In this document: positions 51,737 through 61,288 of the stretch, piece by piece
Position numbering within the stretch: position 1 is the first letter of the stretch
Layout: each line of letters opens with the position of its first letter
Origin: CAVYHX01 sp963768415
GTDB lineage: Bacteria; Pseudomonadota; Gammaproteobacteria; UBA9214
Direction of reading: 5' to 3'
Assembly: GCA_963768415.1 (NCBI GenBank)
Contig: CAVYHX010000031.1
Span: 1 to 64,000 of the forward strand
Length of the DNA stretch: 64,000 nucleotides
Program-made: the position numbers and the translations under genes
Notes under the pieces: model-generated
Database searches by the model: none
Seen by the model: only the letters and a program-made list of their open reading frames with translations
Told to the model about the DNA's origin: nothing

Positions 51737-52744
51737 CTACAGACGCACTGGTTTCACAGTTCGCTGCTCTGTCTCCAGTGCCGCAGCATACTCGGCCACG
51801 ATCTCGGCGGCGGGTTGCACGGCATGTATACCCTCCACGCTTTTGCCCGCCTGGAAGATATCCCGATAGCTCATCCCCTGCAGCGAGGCCCGTTTCAGCT
51901 TCCAGATGGATTGCAATGAATACAGGGTGCGCATCCAGTGCTTGGTTTTACGGCCACGCAGCATCCACCTGGCAAACGGACCCGCCCGGGTACCGATGCG
52001 TTCGATATAGGGTGTCCTGATGACGGCAACCGGCACACCGGATATCTTTTCAGACAGCACGATATCATCCTCCCCGGCGTCAAGAATGGCCTGCTTGTAG
52101 TCTGCATGCGCCGTACAATCGGTGCTCGCTATGAACCGGGTCCCCAACTGGGCGCCGGCATATCCCATCCTGATGGCCTGGCTGAATTCGGCCGGGCTGC
52201 CGATCCCGCCGGCACAGATAACCGGTTTACCGAGTGCGCCCACTTCCTCCAGCAGCGCTTGCGGTGACTGGTCACCCGCATGGCCACCGGCCCGGTTATT
52301 GACGCAGATAAAACCGTCGACACCGCCATCCAGGGCTTTCTCCGCCCACTTCCGGCTGGTGACATCGTGGTACACAAGCACCCCTGCGGGGCGCGCCTGA
52401 TCGACAACCCAGCGCGGATTACCCAGTGCAGTCACAATAAACGGGACCTGTTCTTGCAGCGCAATGTCCATCCACCGGTGCACACGCTCCAGGTATTTCC
52501 TCGAACTCTGTTCGATAATCAGGTTAACGCCGATAGGCCTGGAGGTCAGACTGCGGATATAGCGCAGCCCGTCCCTGAATTCGAAGCCATGCACATAGGT
52601 AAGACTCAGGGGCTGCACCACGCCGATGCCGCCGGCCTCGGACACTGCTGCAACCAGTTCCGGGTTCGAACAGGGGTACATGGCGCCGCAAATCAGCGGC
52701 ACGTCGATGCCCAGGGCACGACTGAATACGGTTTGCACACTCAC
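51737..52744 (-). CDS. Nitronate monooxygenase-family flavoprotein
   Basis: 335 residues. It is a TIM-barrel FMN enzyme: PLICGAMYPCSNPELVAAVS, EAGGIGVVQPLSLTYVHG, FICVNNRAGGHAGDQSPQAL and VICAGGIGSPAEFSQAIRMG, then GYAGAQLGTRFIAS. The family oxidises nitronates or reduces enoyl groups, and relatives also serve as enoyl-ACP reductases, so the substrate is open. It starts the accessory cluster downstream of the BIME array and lies on the minus strand with the next three genes. Confidence 0.85.
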   Translation of the reverse strand: MSVQTVFSRALGIDVPLICGAMYPCSNPELVAAVSEAGGIGVVQPLSLTYVHGFEFRDGLRYIRSLTSRPIGVNLIIEQSSRKYLERVHRWMDIALQEQVPFIVTALGNPRWVVDQARPAGVLVYHDVTSRKWAEKALDGGVDGFICVNNRAGGHAGDQSPQALLEEVGALGKPVICAGGIGSPAEFSQAIRMGYAGAQLGTRFIASTDCTAHADYKQAILDAGEDDIVLSEKISGVPVAVIRTPYIERIGTRAGPFARWMLRGRKTKHWMRTLYSLQSIWKLKRASLQGMSYRDIFQAGKSVEGIHAVQPAAEIVAEYAAALETEQRTVKPVRL

Positions 52745-52817
52745 CGCGGGTACCAGGGCATGCAGGGCGCGTCCCGCCTGCTTGCGGGAACTGCGGAGGT
52801 ATCGGTCAGCATGGCTG

Positions 52818-53294
52818 TTATGTACCGTCCGGGCCGATCAACCAGCGCGCGCGGACGCTGGCAACCGTTTCATTAGCGGTATCGTGTATGTTGCACATGA
52901 CCGTACACTCCTGTTCAGAATTACTGGCGGGTATATCGCACCGGCATACCGCGGTGAGCAGGCCGCGGGCCTTTTTCAAATACTGGATGTCGAGACCGGT
53001 GAGTATGCCACGACACTGATCGGGCAGGCTGTTCATCAAAGCAAGCCCGGTGGCCATCTCGCCAAGGTTGGCGAGCGCGATGGCGTGTACGGAACGTAAA
53101 TGATTGCGAACCCGGCGGCGGTCCCGCAAAGTCACCGTACAATGCCCCGGCTCGAGTATCTGTACCTGAGCGCGAATACTGCCCGTGTAGGGCACCATAC
53201 GCCCGAGCGCGCGGCTGAACAGCCACCGGCCACCCGGCTTTGTCGAGAAGCGGCGCCACTGATTGCGCAGTACGGGTCCAATGGATGGACTCAT
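52818..53294 (-). CDS. DUF4442 hotdog-fold protein
   Basis: 158 residues from ATG 53294 (MSPSIGPVLRNQWRRFSTKP). An extension to 53321 is non-conserved. The hotdog core has SIRAQVQILEPGHCTVTLRD and HLRSVHAIALANLGEMATGL, with the VHA turn in place of VHG. DUF4442 proteins are thioesterase-like and mostly uncharacterised. It is in a minus-strand run between the SRPBCC and nitronate monooxygenase-like genes. Confidence 0.75.
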   Translation of the reverse strand: MSPSIGPVLRNQWRRFSTKPGGRWLFSRALGRMVPYTGSIRAQVQILEPGHCTVTLRDRRRVRNHLRSVHAIALANLGEMATGLALMNSLPDQCRGILTGLDIQYLKKARGLLTAVCRCDIPASNSEQECTVMCNIHDTANETVASVRARWLIGPDGT

Positions 53295-53369
53295 ATCACC
53301 CTGCCCTCCCGTTAGCGTCATTCACCTGAATGCTGCACCGGCCACCGTCTATATGCGGATTGCCAACGG

Positions 53370-53795
53370 TTATTTTAAGGATGCTTTCAGTTCACCCAGC
53401 AGCGCAACGTAAATGCCATGACAGAATGCAACAGCATCTTCCACTGTGGATTCCCAGGAGGAAGACCACTCGACCAGCGTACCGTGACCATCTTCTGCCG
53501 GGCTCAGTTTTACGACACCATGGTAGTTCGACACTTCATCCGCGGACACTGGCGAGGGACCGTCATCGATGGAATATTTCAGTGTATACGCAGCATGATC
53601 GATCGCCACCAGGGTTTCATGGAAAGCCTGGTTGAGTATTCGCTTCGCCCCCACAGTACCGCCGTCTGCATTGCCGACCTTTTCAACGTCTGTAATCACG
53701 TTTGTGGCCCAGGAAAAATCGTGGAAATTACTCAATCTCGACCATACCGCAGCGATCGGGGCATCAATAACAACAGATTGATATGTCGTTGGCAT
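53370..53795 (-). CDS. SRPBCC (START/Bet v1-like) protein
   Basis: 141 residues from ATG 53795 (MPTTYQSVVIDAPIAAVWSR). The opening IDAPIAAVWSRLSNFHDFSW, then GTVGAKRILNQAFHETLVAI, then GTLVEWSSSWES and a long C-terminal helix (EDAVAFCHGIYVALLGELKA) define the SRPBCC hydrophobic-ligand fold. The subgroup resembles polyketide cyclase/dehydrase or lipid-transport types. The ligand is unknown. It is followed by the DUF4442 gene. Confidence 0.85.
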   Translation of the reverse strand: MPTTYQSVVIDAPIAAVWSRLSNFHDFSWATNVITDVEKVGNADGGTVGAKRILNQAFHETLVAIDHAAYTLKYSIDDGPSPVSADEVSNYHGVVKLSPAEDGHGTLVEWSSSWESTVEDAVAFCHGIYVALLGELKASLK

Positions 53796-53845
53796 CAGTA
53801 GCTCTCCCGGGAAACCGGAGTCGGCCCGCAAGCGGGATGAATTTC

Positions 53846-54946
53846 CTAATCTGCCCTGCCACTGATTTTGCCGGCTGCCAGTTTAATCACATCCAGCACT
53901 ACATTCGGCTTGTATACAAATCCGGGGCCGGTAAAGTTCCGCAGCGCCTGCGGCTGTTGTTCATCCGCTACAGCACTGGCGACTGGCTTGCCAATCATGC
54001 CACTAAAGCGATACCCGTCATGCTGGCGTATGAATACCGGACTTCCGCTGCATCCCGGGGATACCGGCGCACCAATCAGATATGCCGGTTTGCCATTGAA
54101 ATCGACGCGGGGATGACTGGCGGTTTTCGCCGCGCTGGCAACAGGCAGATGATTAAATTGATCATACAACCCGGTCGGATAGCCGACAAAGAACGCATCC
54201 TGAACCGGTATCAGTTTTTCATCCGTGAAGTCAGCCCAGTTCGATTCAGCCAGTGTTTTGTAATAGATCAGCGGATTGTTCCCGATAATGGATGATATAT
54301 CCACAACAGCGATATCGATCTCCGGGTCTGTATGCCCGGTATAGACATCGTGGCAGGTTGCAGGCCCCAGCATGAGATTATTACCAAGCATCGATAATGA
54401 TGAGTCTGCAGTTTCCCTTCTGTTGAATGTCAGTGTCACGTGACCCGCACCATCGAACAGGACATGCTTGCAGGTGACCAGCAGGACAGCCGACTTATCC
54501 TCCGACACCGGATATTGCACCATAAAACCGGTGCCCGCAGTGGCTGTGTCCGTCACCGGGTCACTGGCCTCGATCTTCAGTGTTACGAAACACACCTGTT
54601 CCTCGAAGTATTTGGGATACATATAGCCGCTTGACGGACTCGCCAGGCGACCTGCTGTCTGCGGACCCGGCCGGTCACCCGTATTCTTTACCAGCTCCAT
54701 TTCCGAACCAGACAATGTCAGACTGTGGCTTTCGTAGATATAAGAGCCGAATTGCCATCCGTTATCCACATGTGCATAGCCATAGTCATCTACTTCATAG
54801 ACCTCAAATACCTGGCCAAGCATGGCAGCAACATTCTCCGCCTCCGGATCAGCCAGCGACGAAAGAATTTCCGGATCGATGGATACGATCCTTACTTTCG
54901 AACCTACCCGCACCTCGTTCCCGTTTATGTCACGCGTCACACGCAC
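53846..54946 (-). CDS. SH3-like / trypsin-like serine protease
   Basis: 366 residues from GTG 54946. Residues 1-95 look like a small beta-barrel or SH3-like domain (VRVGSKVRIVSIDPE, GQVFEVYEVDDYGYAHVDNG). Residues 110-330 carry a trypsin-like fold with His in VLLVTCKHVLFDG, Asp in DPEIDIAVVDISSI and Ser in VSPGCSGSPVFIRQ. No signal peptide is seen, so it is probably cytoplasmic. This is unlike HtrA, which has a signal and PDZ domains. It resembles stand-alone trypsin effectors of accessory loci. Its target is unknown. Confidence 0.7.
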   Translation of the reverse strand: MRVTRDINGNEVRVGSKVRIVSIDPEILSSLADPEAENVAAMLGQVFEVYEVDDYGYAHVDNGWQFGSYIYESHSLTLSGSEMELVKNTGDRPGPQTAGRLASPSSGYMYPKYFEEQVCFVTLKIEASDPVTDTATAGTGFMVQYPVSEDKSAVLLVTCKHVLFDGAGHVTLTFNRRETADSSLSMLGNNLMLGPATCHDVYTGHTDPEIDIAVVDISSIIGNNPLIYYKTLAESNWADFTDEKLIPVQDAFFVGYPTGLYDQFNHLPVASAAKTASHPRVDFNGKPAYLIGAPVSPGCSGSPVFIRQHDGYRFSGMIGKPVASAVADEQQPQALRNFTGPGFVYKPNVVLDVIKLAAGKISGRAD

Positions 54947-55045
54947 TCTGTATTACCTGCAGAATAAAATGGATAGTGTATCAACATCGCTTGAAAGGCA
55001 GCGCGGGGTGAGCGTTGTCCGTAATGAGAATTCCGCCCGCCTGAG

Positions 55046-56491
55046 TTATGCGCTGGTACCGCCAACCGTCAGCTCGTCGATCAGCAGTGTGGGCTGCCCC
55101 ACGCCTACGGGAACGCTCTGGCCTTCCTTGCCGCAGGTACCGACACCGGGGTCTAGCTGCATGTCATTGCCGACCATGGAGACCCGCGTCAATACATCCG
55201 GGCCGTTGCCGATCAGCGTGGCACCCTTGACCGGGCGTGTGACCCTGCCGTTTTCGATCAGATACGCCTCGCTGGCGGTGAATACGAACTTTCCGGAGGT
55301 GATGTCTACCTGACCACCACCGAAATTGACGGCATACAGGCCCTTGTCAACCGCGGCGATAATCTCCTGTGGATCATGCTCGCCGCCGAGCATGCAGGTA
55401 TTGGTCATGCGCGGCATCGGCAGGTGCGCATAGGATTCCCGGCGACCGTTGCCGGTCGCGGCAACACCCATCAGGCCGGCATTCATGCGGTCCTGCATGT
55501 AGCCCTTCAGGATACCGTTTTCGATCAGCACGGTACGTTGTGTACGGGTACCCTCGTCATCCACATTCAGCGATCCGCGCCGCCCCGGCAGGGTGCCGTC
55601 ATCAACCACGGTGCACAGCGGCGAGGCCACCCGCTGACCGATCAGCCCGCTGAACGCCGAAGTGCCCTTGCGGTTGAAGTCACCCTCCAGGCCGTGGCCG
55701 ATCGCTTCGTGCAGCAGGATACCCGGCCAGCCCGGGCCCAGCACCACCGGCATGCTCCCGGCCGGGGTGTCAATCGCGTCCAGGTTTACCAGTGCCTGGC
55801 GTACGGCTTCACGCGCATATCCCAGGGCACGCCCGTCTTCCTGGAAAAAGGCGTAGTCAGTCCGTCCGCCACCCCCGTGATTACCCTGTTCACGGCGGCC
55901 GTCCTGCTCGACGATCACATTGACGTTACAGCGCACCAGCGGCCGCACATCGGCGGCCAGCGTACCGTCGCTCACAGCCACCATAATCACCTCGTGCGTA
56001 GCGGCAAGACTCACCACCACCTCCTTGACCCGTGGATCCTGCGCACGCGCCTCGGCATCGAGCTGCTTGAGCAATCCCACCTTGTCATCCGCCGTCATAT
56101 AGTCGAGTGGATCAGTGGCGGGATACAGTGCGTTACCCGCATTCGCATGCCAGGCCTGCAGCGTGCCTTCATGGCCATGTTTGGCAATGGCGCGTGCCGC
56201 AGTCGACGCTTCCAGCAGCGCCGGCATCACAATTTCGTCTGAATAGGCAAACCCGGTCTTGTCACCGCTGATGGCGCGTACACCGGCGCCTTGCTCGATA
56301 CTGTGTGAACCTTCCTTGACGATGCCGTCTTCGAGCACCCAGGACTCGTAGCGGGTGGACTGGAAATACAGGTCACCACTGTCCACCGCATGCCCGAGCA
56401 GCCGGCCGAACACCTTGCCCAGGTCGCTCTCATCAATACCTGCCGGTGCAAGCAGGCGCTGGCGGGCTATTTCCAGGTTTACATCAGACAT
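55046..56491 (-). CDS. tldD: TldD metalloprotease
   Basis: 481 residues. The zinc site is HEAIGH in ILLHEAIGHGLEGDFNRKG, with the later Cys/His region TCMLGGEHDPQEIIAAVDKG. The N-terminal fold has VDSGDLYFQSTRYESWVLED. It forms a heterodimer with PmbA and degrades small unstructured peptides through an elongated channel. It overlaps the nitrilase stop by 8 bases. TldD-YhdP-Rng-Maf is a conserved gammaproteobacterial order. Confidence 0.96.
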   Translation of the reverse strand: MSDVNLEIARQRLLAPAGIDESDLGKVFGRLLGHAVDSGDLYFQSTRYESWVLEDGIVKEGSHSIEQGAGVRAISGDKTGFAYSDEIVMPALLEASTAARAIAKHGHEGTLQAWHANAGNALYPATDPLDYMTADDKVGLLKQLDAEARAQDPRVKEVVVSLAATHEVIMVAVSDGTLAADVRPLVRCNVNVIVEQDGRREQGNHGGGGRTDYAFFQEDGRALGYAREAVRQALVNLDAIDTPAGSMPVVLGPGWPGILLHEAIGHGLEGDFNRKGTSAFSGLIGQRVASPLCTVVDDGTLPGRRGSLNVDDEGTRTQRTVLIENGILKGYMQDRMNAGLMGVAATGNGRRESYAHLPMPRMTNTCMLGGEHDPQEIIAAVDKGLYAVNFGGGQVDITSGKFVFTASEAYLIENGRVTRPVKGATLIGNGPDVLTRVSMVGNDMQLDPGVGTCGKEGQSVPVGVGQPTLLIDELTVGGTSA

Positions 56492-57320
56492 TTTTCAGAC
56501 TCTTCAGGCGGCGATGTTCGATACTGGGAAAGTTGCGGCGCGCACTCTGCAGGCGCTTGAGATCTATATCAGCACACACGACACCCGGTCCGCGCGCCAG
56601 GCTGTTCAATATTGTACCCCAGGGATCGACTATCATACTGTGCCCATAGGTTTCACGACTGTTGAGATGATAACCTCCCTGGTCCGGCGCGACGACATAG
56701 CACAGGTTCTCGATGGCGCGGGCCCGCACCAGCACTTCCCAGTGCGCACGCCCGGTGATGGCGGTAAAGGCGGATGGCAATACGATAATTTCCATACCGG
56801 CATCGAGTTGCTGCCGGAACAGCTCGGGAAAGCGCAGATCATAACAAACACCCAGGCCAAGGCAACCAAAAGGGGTATTGACGACAACTATTTCACTGCC
56901 TGGCTCGATGGTATCGGACTCGGTATATTGTTCGCCACTATCGACAAGATCCACATCGAACAGATGCATCTTGTCATAGCGCGCGACCTGCTTGCCCTGG
57001 TCATTGAAAACCAGACAGGCGGCTCGAACCTTGTTGCCATTTTCAGCAACCAGCGGAACCGTGCCACCCACCAGCCAGATACCATGGCGGGTGCATTGCT
57101 CCGCGAGAAATCCCTGGATTGGTCCGGCACCCTCGTGCTCCCGTATCGCGACTTTATCCTGTTCAGTCGTTCCCATCAGGGCAAAGTTTTCCGGCAGGAC
57201 AACAAGCCGCGCATTCTGGCTGACTGCCTCGGCAATCAGGCGTTCCGCTTCCAGCAGGTTCGCACCGACATTCGGACTTGATGCCATTTGTAAACATGCA
57301 ACAACACTCATGCCATACAC
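56484..57320 (-). CDS. Carbon-nitrogen hydrolase (nitrilase superfamily)
   Basis: 278 residues. The triad is Glu in LVVLPENFALMGTTE, Lys in VARYDKMHLFDVD and Cys in LGVCYDLRFPELFRQQLDAG. The adjacent VVLP and LFDVD patterns place it near the NIT1/Nit2 (omega-amidase or dGSH amidase) branch. It hydrolyses an amide or deaminated glutathione. It lies between yhdP and tldD on the minus strand, as in several gammaproteobacteria. Confidence 0.92.
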   Translation of the reverse strand: MYGMSVVACLQMASSPNVGANLLEAERLIAEAVSQNARLVVLPENFALMGTTEQDKVAIREHEGAGPIQGFLAEQCTRHGIWLVGGTVPLVAENGNKVRAACLVFNDQGKQVARYDKMHLFDVDLVDSGEQYTESDTIEPGSEIVVVNTPFGCLGLGVCYDLRFPELFRQQLDAGMEIIVLPSAFTAITGRAHWEVLVRARAIENLCYVVAPDQGGYHLNSRETYGHSMIVDPWGTILNSLARGPGVVCADIDLKRLQSARRNFPSIEHRRLKSLKNV

Positions 57321-57399
57321 GCCGTCATATTATTCGCTCAACAGAACCACAGGATATCATAGTTCCAAACACCAGCATTCAGGGAAACCGTTGGGGTTA

Positions 57400-60300
57400 T
57401 TATTCGTACTCATCAGTATCCGGGTCTGTATTCGCCGGCACATCGGGTTCCGGCGCATCGATACGCGTCACCACCGGGTCCGACCAGAGTCCGGTCACCG
57501 TATATTGCCGGCGGTTCAGCCTGCTTAGTGCACCCAGATTTCCTTCCAGTAACTTATCGGCAATCAGCAGGGCGGCACCGACCGCCGGTCCGCCTGCAAG
57601 CGTCCCGGCCAGTGCCAGGCCTGATTGCATCTGCGGTGTAACCGTGACCAGCTGGTCATAGTCCCTGCCGGTCAGGCCGGTGCGACCGGATACGTCAATC
57701 TTCGCGGCGGGGCCCGTGATTGTCAGGTCGTTCGTATAGGCATTGCCGCTTTCAAAGATAAAATTTCCCCTGATATCGTCAAAACTGAACCCCTCACCAA
57801 ACAGATCGCTGAAATCAAGCGACAGGCGCCGTTGCAGGCTGGTCAGGCTTAATAACCCGATCATGCGGCCGGCGGCACCGGGTTCCAGATCCAGCAGCTG
57901 ACCATCAACAATCTTCAATTTCAGATTGCCTTCCAGTGATGGCAATGAAAACGCCCAGGGCGGGCCGGGCCAGGTGGCGTGCATGCTGCCGGATAGTTCA
58001 TCACACTCAATGGCTGGCTCGAAGTCGAAAAATTCCAGCAGTTTTTCCAGATTGCCGTCGTCAACCTTTGCATGAAAACTGGATATCTGCTGTCCATCAC
58101 CGGATTTCCAGTCACCCTGAATATTCAGTGACAGCAAATCCGAGGACAGGGTCAGCTTGTCCACCGTAACCACATTGGCCGAGGACCGCTGCGCGACGAT
58201 GTCGAGACTGCCGAAATCGGTTTTATCATAGACCAGCTGCCCGACTGTAACCTGCAATGCGGGGAATTCCGCAGGCGAAATTTTCGTCCCGGCCTGCGCC
58301 CCCTTCGGCCGCTCAGCGGACTCCAGAATCAACCGCTCGAGGTCCACTACTATCTTTTCGGCGCCCGACTTGCCGCGGGTCAGCAGAATATCGCCGGCAA
58401 TGCTGTCACCACCGGAGCGGATGGTCCAGACAGGTCCGGCCGCCTGCGCCCGCACAGTCACATTGCGCAGGATATAATGCAGCACATCCAGCTCGCCAAC
58501 ACTGACATCGACATCGACCGGCAAACCATTCTTCCCGCCGCCCGCAAACCGGTTTGTCCAGTCGGACAGCTGCAACTTGTCCAGGTGACCCCTGATTGCC
58601 AGCCTGTTGGTATCCGGCATGGCCGGTGCCGTGTTATCCAGCGTCACCATGCCCTTGCGCACGGTGAAGCCGCTGGCTGCACTGGTCACTTCCAGCAGGC
58701 CCCGCAGCTGATCACCATAGCTGAATCGCAATTGCTTGTTCTGTCGCTCGACACCCTCGACACGGACTGTTAATTGCCTGACGCTGTCAGCCGGTTTGGC
58801 ATACGCTCCGGGCAAGTCAATGGCAACACCTCGAAGAGAAGACGATATTTCAAGATCGAGGGATGGCACCTCGCGGCGGGCCTGCACAGCGCCAATGCCG
58901 AGCAGCACTCGCCAGTCTGTACTGCCGGAGATAACTGACTGCACTGCTTTCGAATCACCCGCCAGCTTATTCAATAAACCCAGTGGCCCGTCAATGCCGA
59001 TCCGGGTACGATCAACCACAGTATCTTTCCACACCCGCACAGTTACCGGCCGGTCAAACAATCGGGCCGTCAGGTTCTCCCCGGTAACACCATCGGGAGC
59101 GAATGCAAGCACACCCTGGATATTCGTCAGCGCAATATCTGTATCCTTCACTTGCAGCGCATTTTCACTCAGGGTGATATTGCCACGCACCTCGACCGAG
59201 GGTTTATTGCCAGTCAGCGGAATGACGAGATCCAGTTCAAGACCGGCAGTGCCGGTAGTCGAGGTTCGGTCGACGAATCCGCCATAGGTACTCCCCAGCG
59301 GGCTGCTGCCAAGTTCCGCCAGCATGACCGGCATCGCACCCTCCACTGTACCTTGCAGCAACAGTTCCGGTTGCTTCAAATCCTTTATTTGCGCCTGGAC
59401 AGTACGCAGTCTTGCTGTGCGTATCGCGCCCTTGCGGCTGGCTATATCCATGGAGCGTCCGCTGAAATTTACCTGGGCGTCCAGCCCCGTTATCGGCGAC
59501 CAGCCCGGGTGGTATGCCAGCACCGCATCGGTAACGGGCAAGCGCACCTCCAGTCGACCCTCACCGTGATCGAACGGGATTTGATCGAGGCGTCCCTGCA
59601 GCAGGATACTGGCATTATTGATGGCACCGCTTACCAGGCTGCGGTCCAGCCACGCTACGGCCCTGGGTGACATGATATGTGCCGGCAGATAGTCATGCAC
59701 ACGCCCGAGATTCGCATGCGCGATATCGACATGCAGATCAACCGCCGGTGAACCGCCGGAATGCGGTATATCCATACCGAGTGCAGCGGTAAGTTGCATA
59801 TCCGGATTGACTACGACGAGTTCATCTGCGGTGATTTCCGTTTGTTCAGTTGTCTTGCGCCAGCGCACCTCGCCACGCACTGTATCGATCATCAGCGCAT
59901 CACGAAACAGGCGGTCATTGTGAAAGGTGGCAGCATGCGTATCCAGCGTGATAATACCGGCACGCGAGGCACCCGAGACGCTCCCGTCCAGGCCGGTGAC
60001 AAACGGATATTCCCGGGATTCCCGCAAGCTGAGATCGGTAAAGGTTGCCTCCAGGGCGCTTATATCGGCGCTGGTAGCCGTTTTTTCCACGGAGAAATAC
60101 AGATTCTCGATCAGCCCCTGCGGGTGCACCCCTGCCAGCTGCTGTTTCTGGTCGGCCGTCAGGACTGGCAGGGCCAGCAGCAGCGGGCCCAGGCCATCCA
60201 GGCTGATTTCCGGCGCAGTGCCGGCGAGATAAACTGTGTCCTCCTGCGTAGCGCCGGACAGGGCAAACGCTGCTGTCTGCCAGACACTTTCTTCCTGCTC

Positions 60301-61245
60301 GACGACAACACGCTGTGCAGCAAAGCGCCAGCCATGACCGGCACCCTGCCAGCCGAACTGACCAATCAGCTTGTCTGCGTTAAATTCATAGGATGCGCTC
60401 CCGGCCCGGTGTGTCATGCGAAAATCATGCAAGTCAAGCTCGGTACGAACTTCACGCACTTGCGCTGCCTCGATATCGAGCCAGAGCCTGGCATCGGCGA
60501 TACCCTGCAGATCGATCTCCTCCGGCAGCGGATATGTAAGAGCAGATGACAGTGACAGCGACTGGCCCTTCAAATAAACACGCCCCTGCCAGTCACTGAA
60601 CCGGGCAGGCATGCCAAACAGCTCTGCATCCACATCGATCCGGTAACCCAGCTCGGGAGGCAGCATGGCATAGCCGGTCACACGATGACTGTCAGCCTGA
60701 TTTTTCAGGGACAGCGTAACATCCGTGAATCGCTGCGGCGGGATACCTGACTGCAGATCGACGATTGTGATCGTGGAATCGTGAATCGACAATCCGTCAA
60801 TATTCGGAAACCCGGAGATGCTGTAGCTTCCTGCCGCCTGATCCTGCAGTTCCCTGACGAAGAGACTGCCGTCTGTAGCCCGAACCAGCGTAAGATCTGT
60901 ACCAACGACATTAATTCCGTTCAGCTGAATTTCACGGCCAGCAAGATATCTTTTGATATCGAAACTGACCCAGACCTCCCTGACTGCCAGACCGGTGCGC
61001 TTGTCCCTGTCCCCGGCAATATGCAGTTGCCTGAACTTCAGTACCGGACTGAATCCGCGCCAGGTCGCTTCCAGCCGCTCAATAGTGACCTTCCTGCTGA
61101 GGATATCACTCACCACCTGCTCGACTTGATGCCGATAACTGCTGAGCGAGGGAATCCAGAGCCGGACAACCAGGAGCGCGGCCGCCGTCAGCAGCAACAG
61201 TGCGACAAGCGCAATCCAGGCAGCAGACAGGGTGCGTCTCAGCAT
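57400..61245 (-). CDS. yhdP: AsmA-like phospholipid transport protein YhdP
   Basis: 1281 residues, one of the largest intact frames. It begins MLRRTLSAAWIALVALLLLT, an N-terminal membrane anchor. The rest is a long repeating beta-sheet domain with the DUF3971 and C-terminal AsmA-like parts (LKIVDGQLLDLEPGAAGRMI, then SLDFSDLFGEGFSFDDIRGN). In E. coli YhdP spans the periplasm with TamB and YdbH to carry phospholipids to the outer membrane. It lies between rng and the nitrilase. The C-terminal tail is acidic (EPDVPANTDPDTDEYE). Confidence 0.95.
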   Translation of the reverse strand: MLRRTLSAAWIALVALLLLTAAALLVVRLWIPSLSSYRHQVEQVVSDILSRKVTIERLEATWRGFSPVLKFRQLHIAGDRDKRTGLAVREVWVSFDIKRYLAGREIQLNGINVVGTDLTLVRATDGSLFVRELQDQAAGSYSISGFPNIDGLSIHDSTITIVDLQSGIPPQRFTDVTLSLKNQADSHRVTGYAMLPPELGYRIDVDAELFGMPARFSDWQGRVYLKGQSLSLSSALTYPLPEEIDLQGIADARLWLDIEAAQVREVRTELDLHDFRMTHRAGSASYEFNADKLIGQFGWQGAGHGWRFAAQRVVVEQEESVWQTAAFALSGATQEDTVYLAGTAPEISLDGLGPLLLALPVLTADQKQQLAGVHPQGLIENLYFSVEKTATSADISALEATFTDLSLRESREYPFVTGLDGSVSGASRAGIITLDTHAATFHNDRLFRDALMIDTVRGEVRWRKTTEQTEITADELVVVNPDMQLTAALGMDIPHSGGSPAVDLHVDIAHANLGRVHDYLPAHIMSPRAVAWLDRSLVSGAINNASILLQGRLDQIPFDHGEGRLEVRLPVTDAVLAYHPGWSPITGLDAQVNFSGRSMDIASRKGAIRTARLRTVQAQIKDLKQPELLLQGTVEGAMPVMLAELGSSPLGSTYGGFVDRTSTTGTAGLELDLVIPLTGNKPSVEVRGNITLSENALQVKDTDIALTNIQGVLAFAPDGVTGENLTARLFDRPVTVRVWKDTVVDRTRIGIDGPLGLLNKLAGDSKAVQSVISGSTDWRVLLGIGAVQARREVPSLDLEISSSLRGVAIDLPGAYAKPADSVRQLTVRVEGVERQNKQLRFSYGDQLRGLLEVTSAASGFTVRKGMVTLDNTAPAMPDTNRLAIRGHLDKLQLSDWTNRFAGGGKNGLPVDVDVSVGELDVLHYILRNVTVRAQAAGPVWTIRSGGDSIAGDILLTRGKSGAEKIVVDLERLILESAERPKGAQAGTKISPAEFPALQVTVGQLVYDKTDFGSLDIVAQRSSANVVTVDKLTLSSDLLSLNIQGDWKSGDGQQISSFHAKVDDGNLEKLLEFFDFEPAIECDELSGSMHATWPGPPWAFSLPSLEGNLKLKIVDGQLLDLEPGAAGRMIGLLSLTSLQRRLSLDFSDLFGEGFSFDDIRGNFIFESGNAYTNDLTITGPAAKIDVSGRTGLTGRDYDQLVTVTPQMQSGLALAGTLAGGPAVGAALLIADKLLEGNLGALSRLNRRQYTVTGLWSDPVVTRIDAPEPDVPANTDPDTDEYE

Positions 61246-61288
61246 AACGAGTGATTACTCAAGGTGAGAACTGCCGGATACATCCCGC

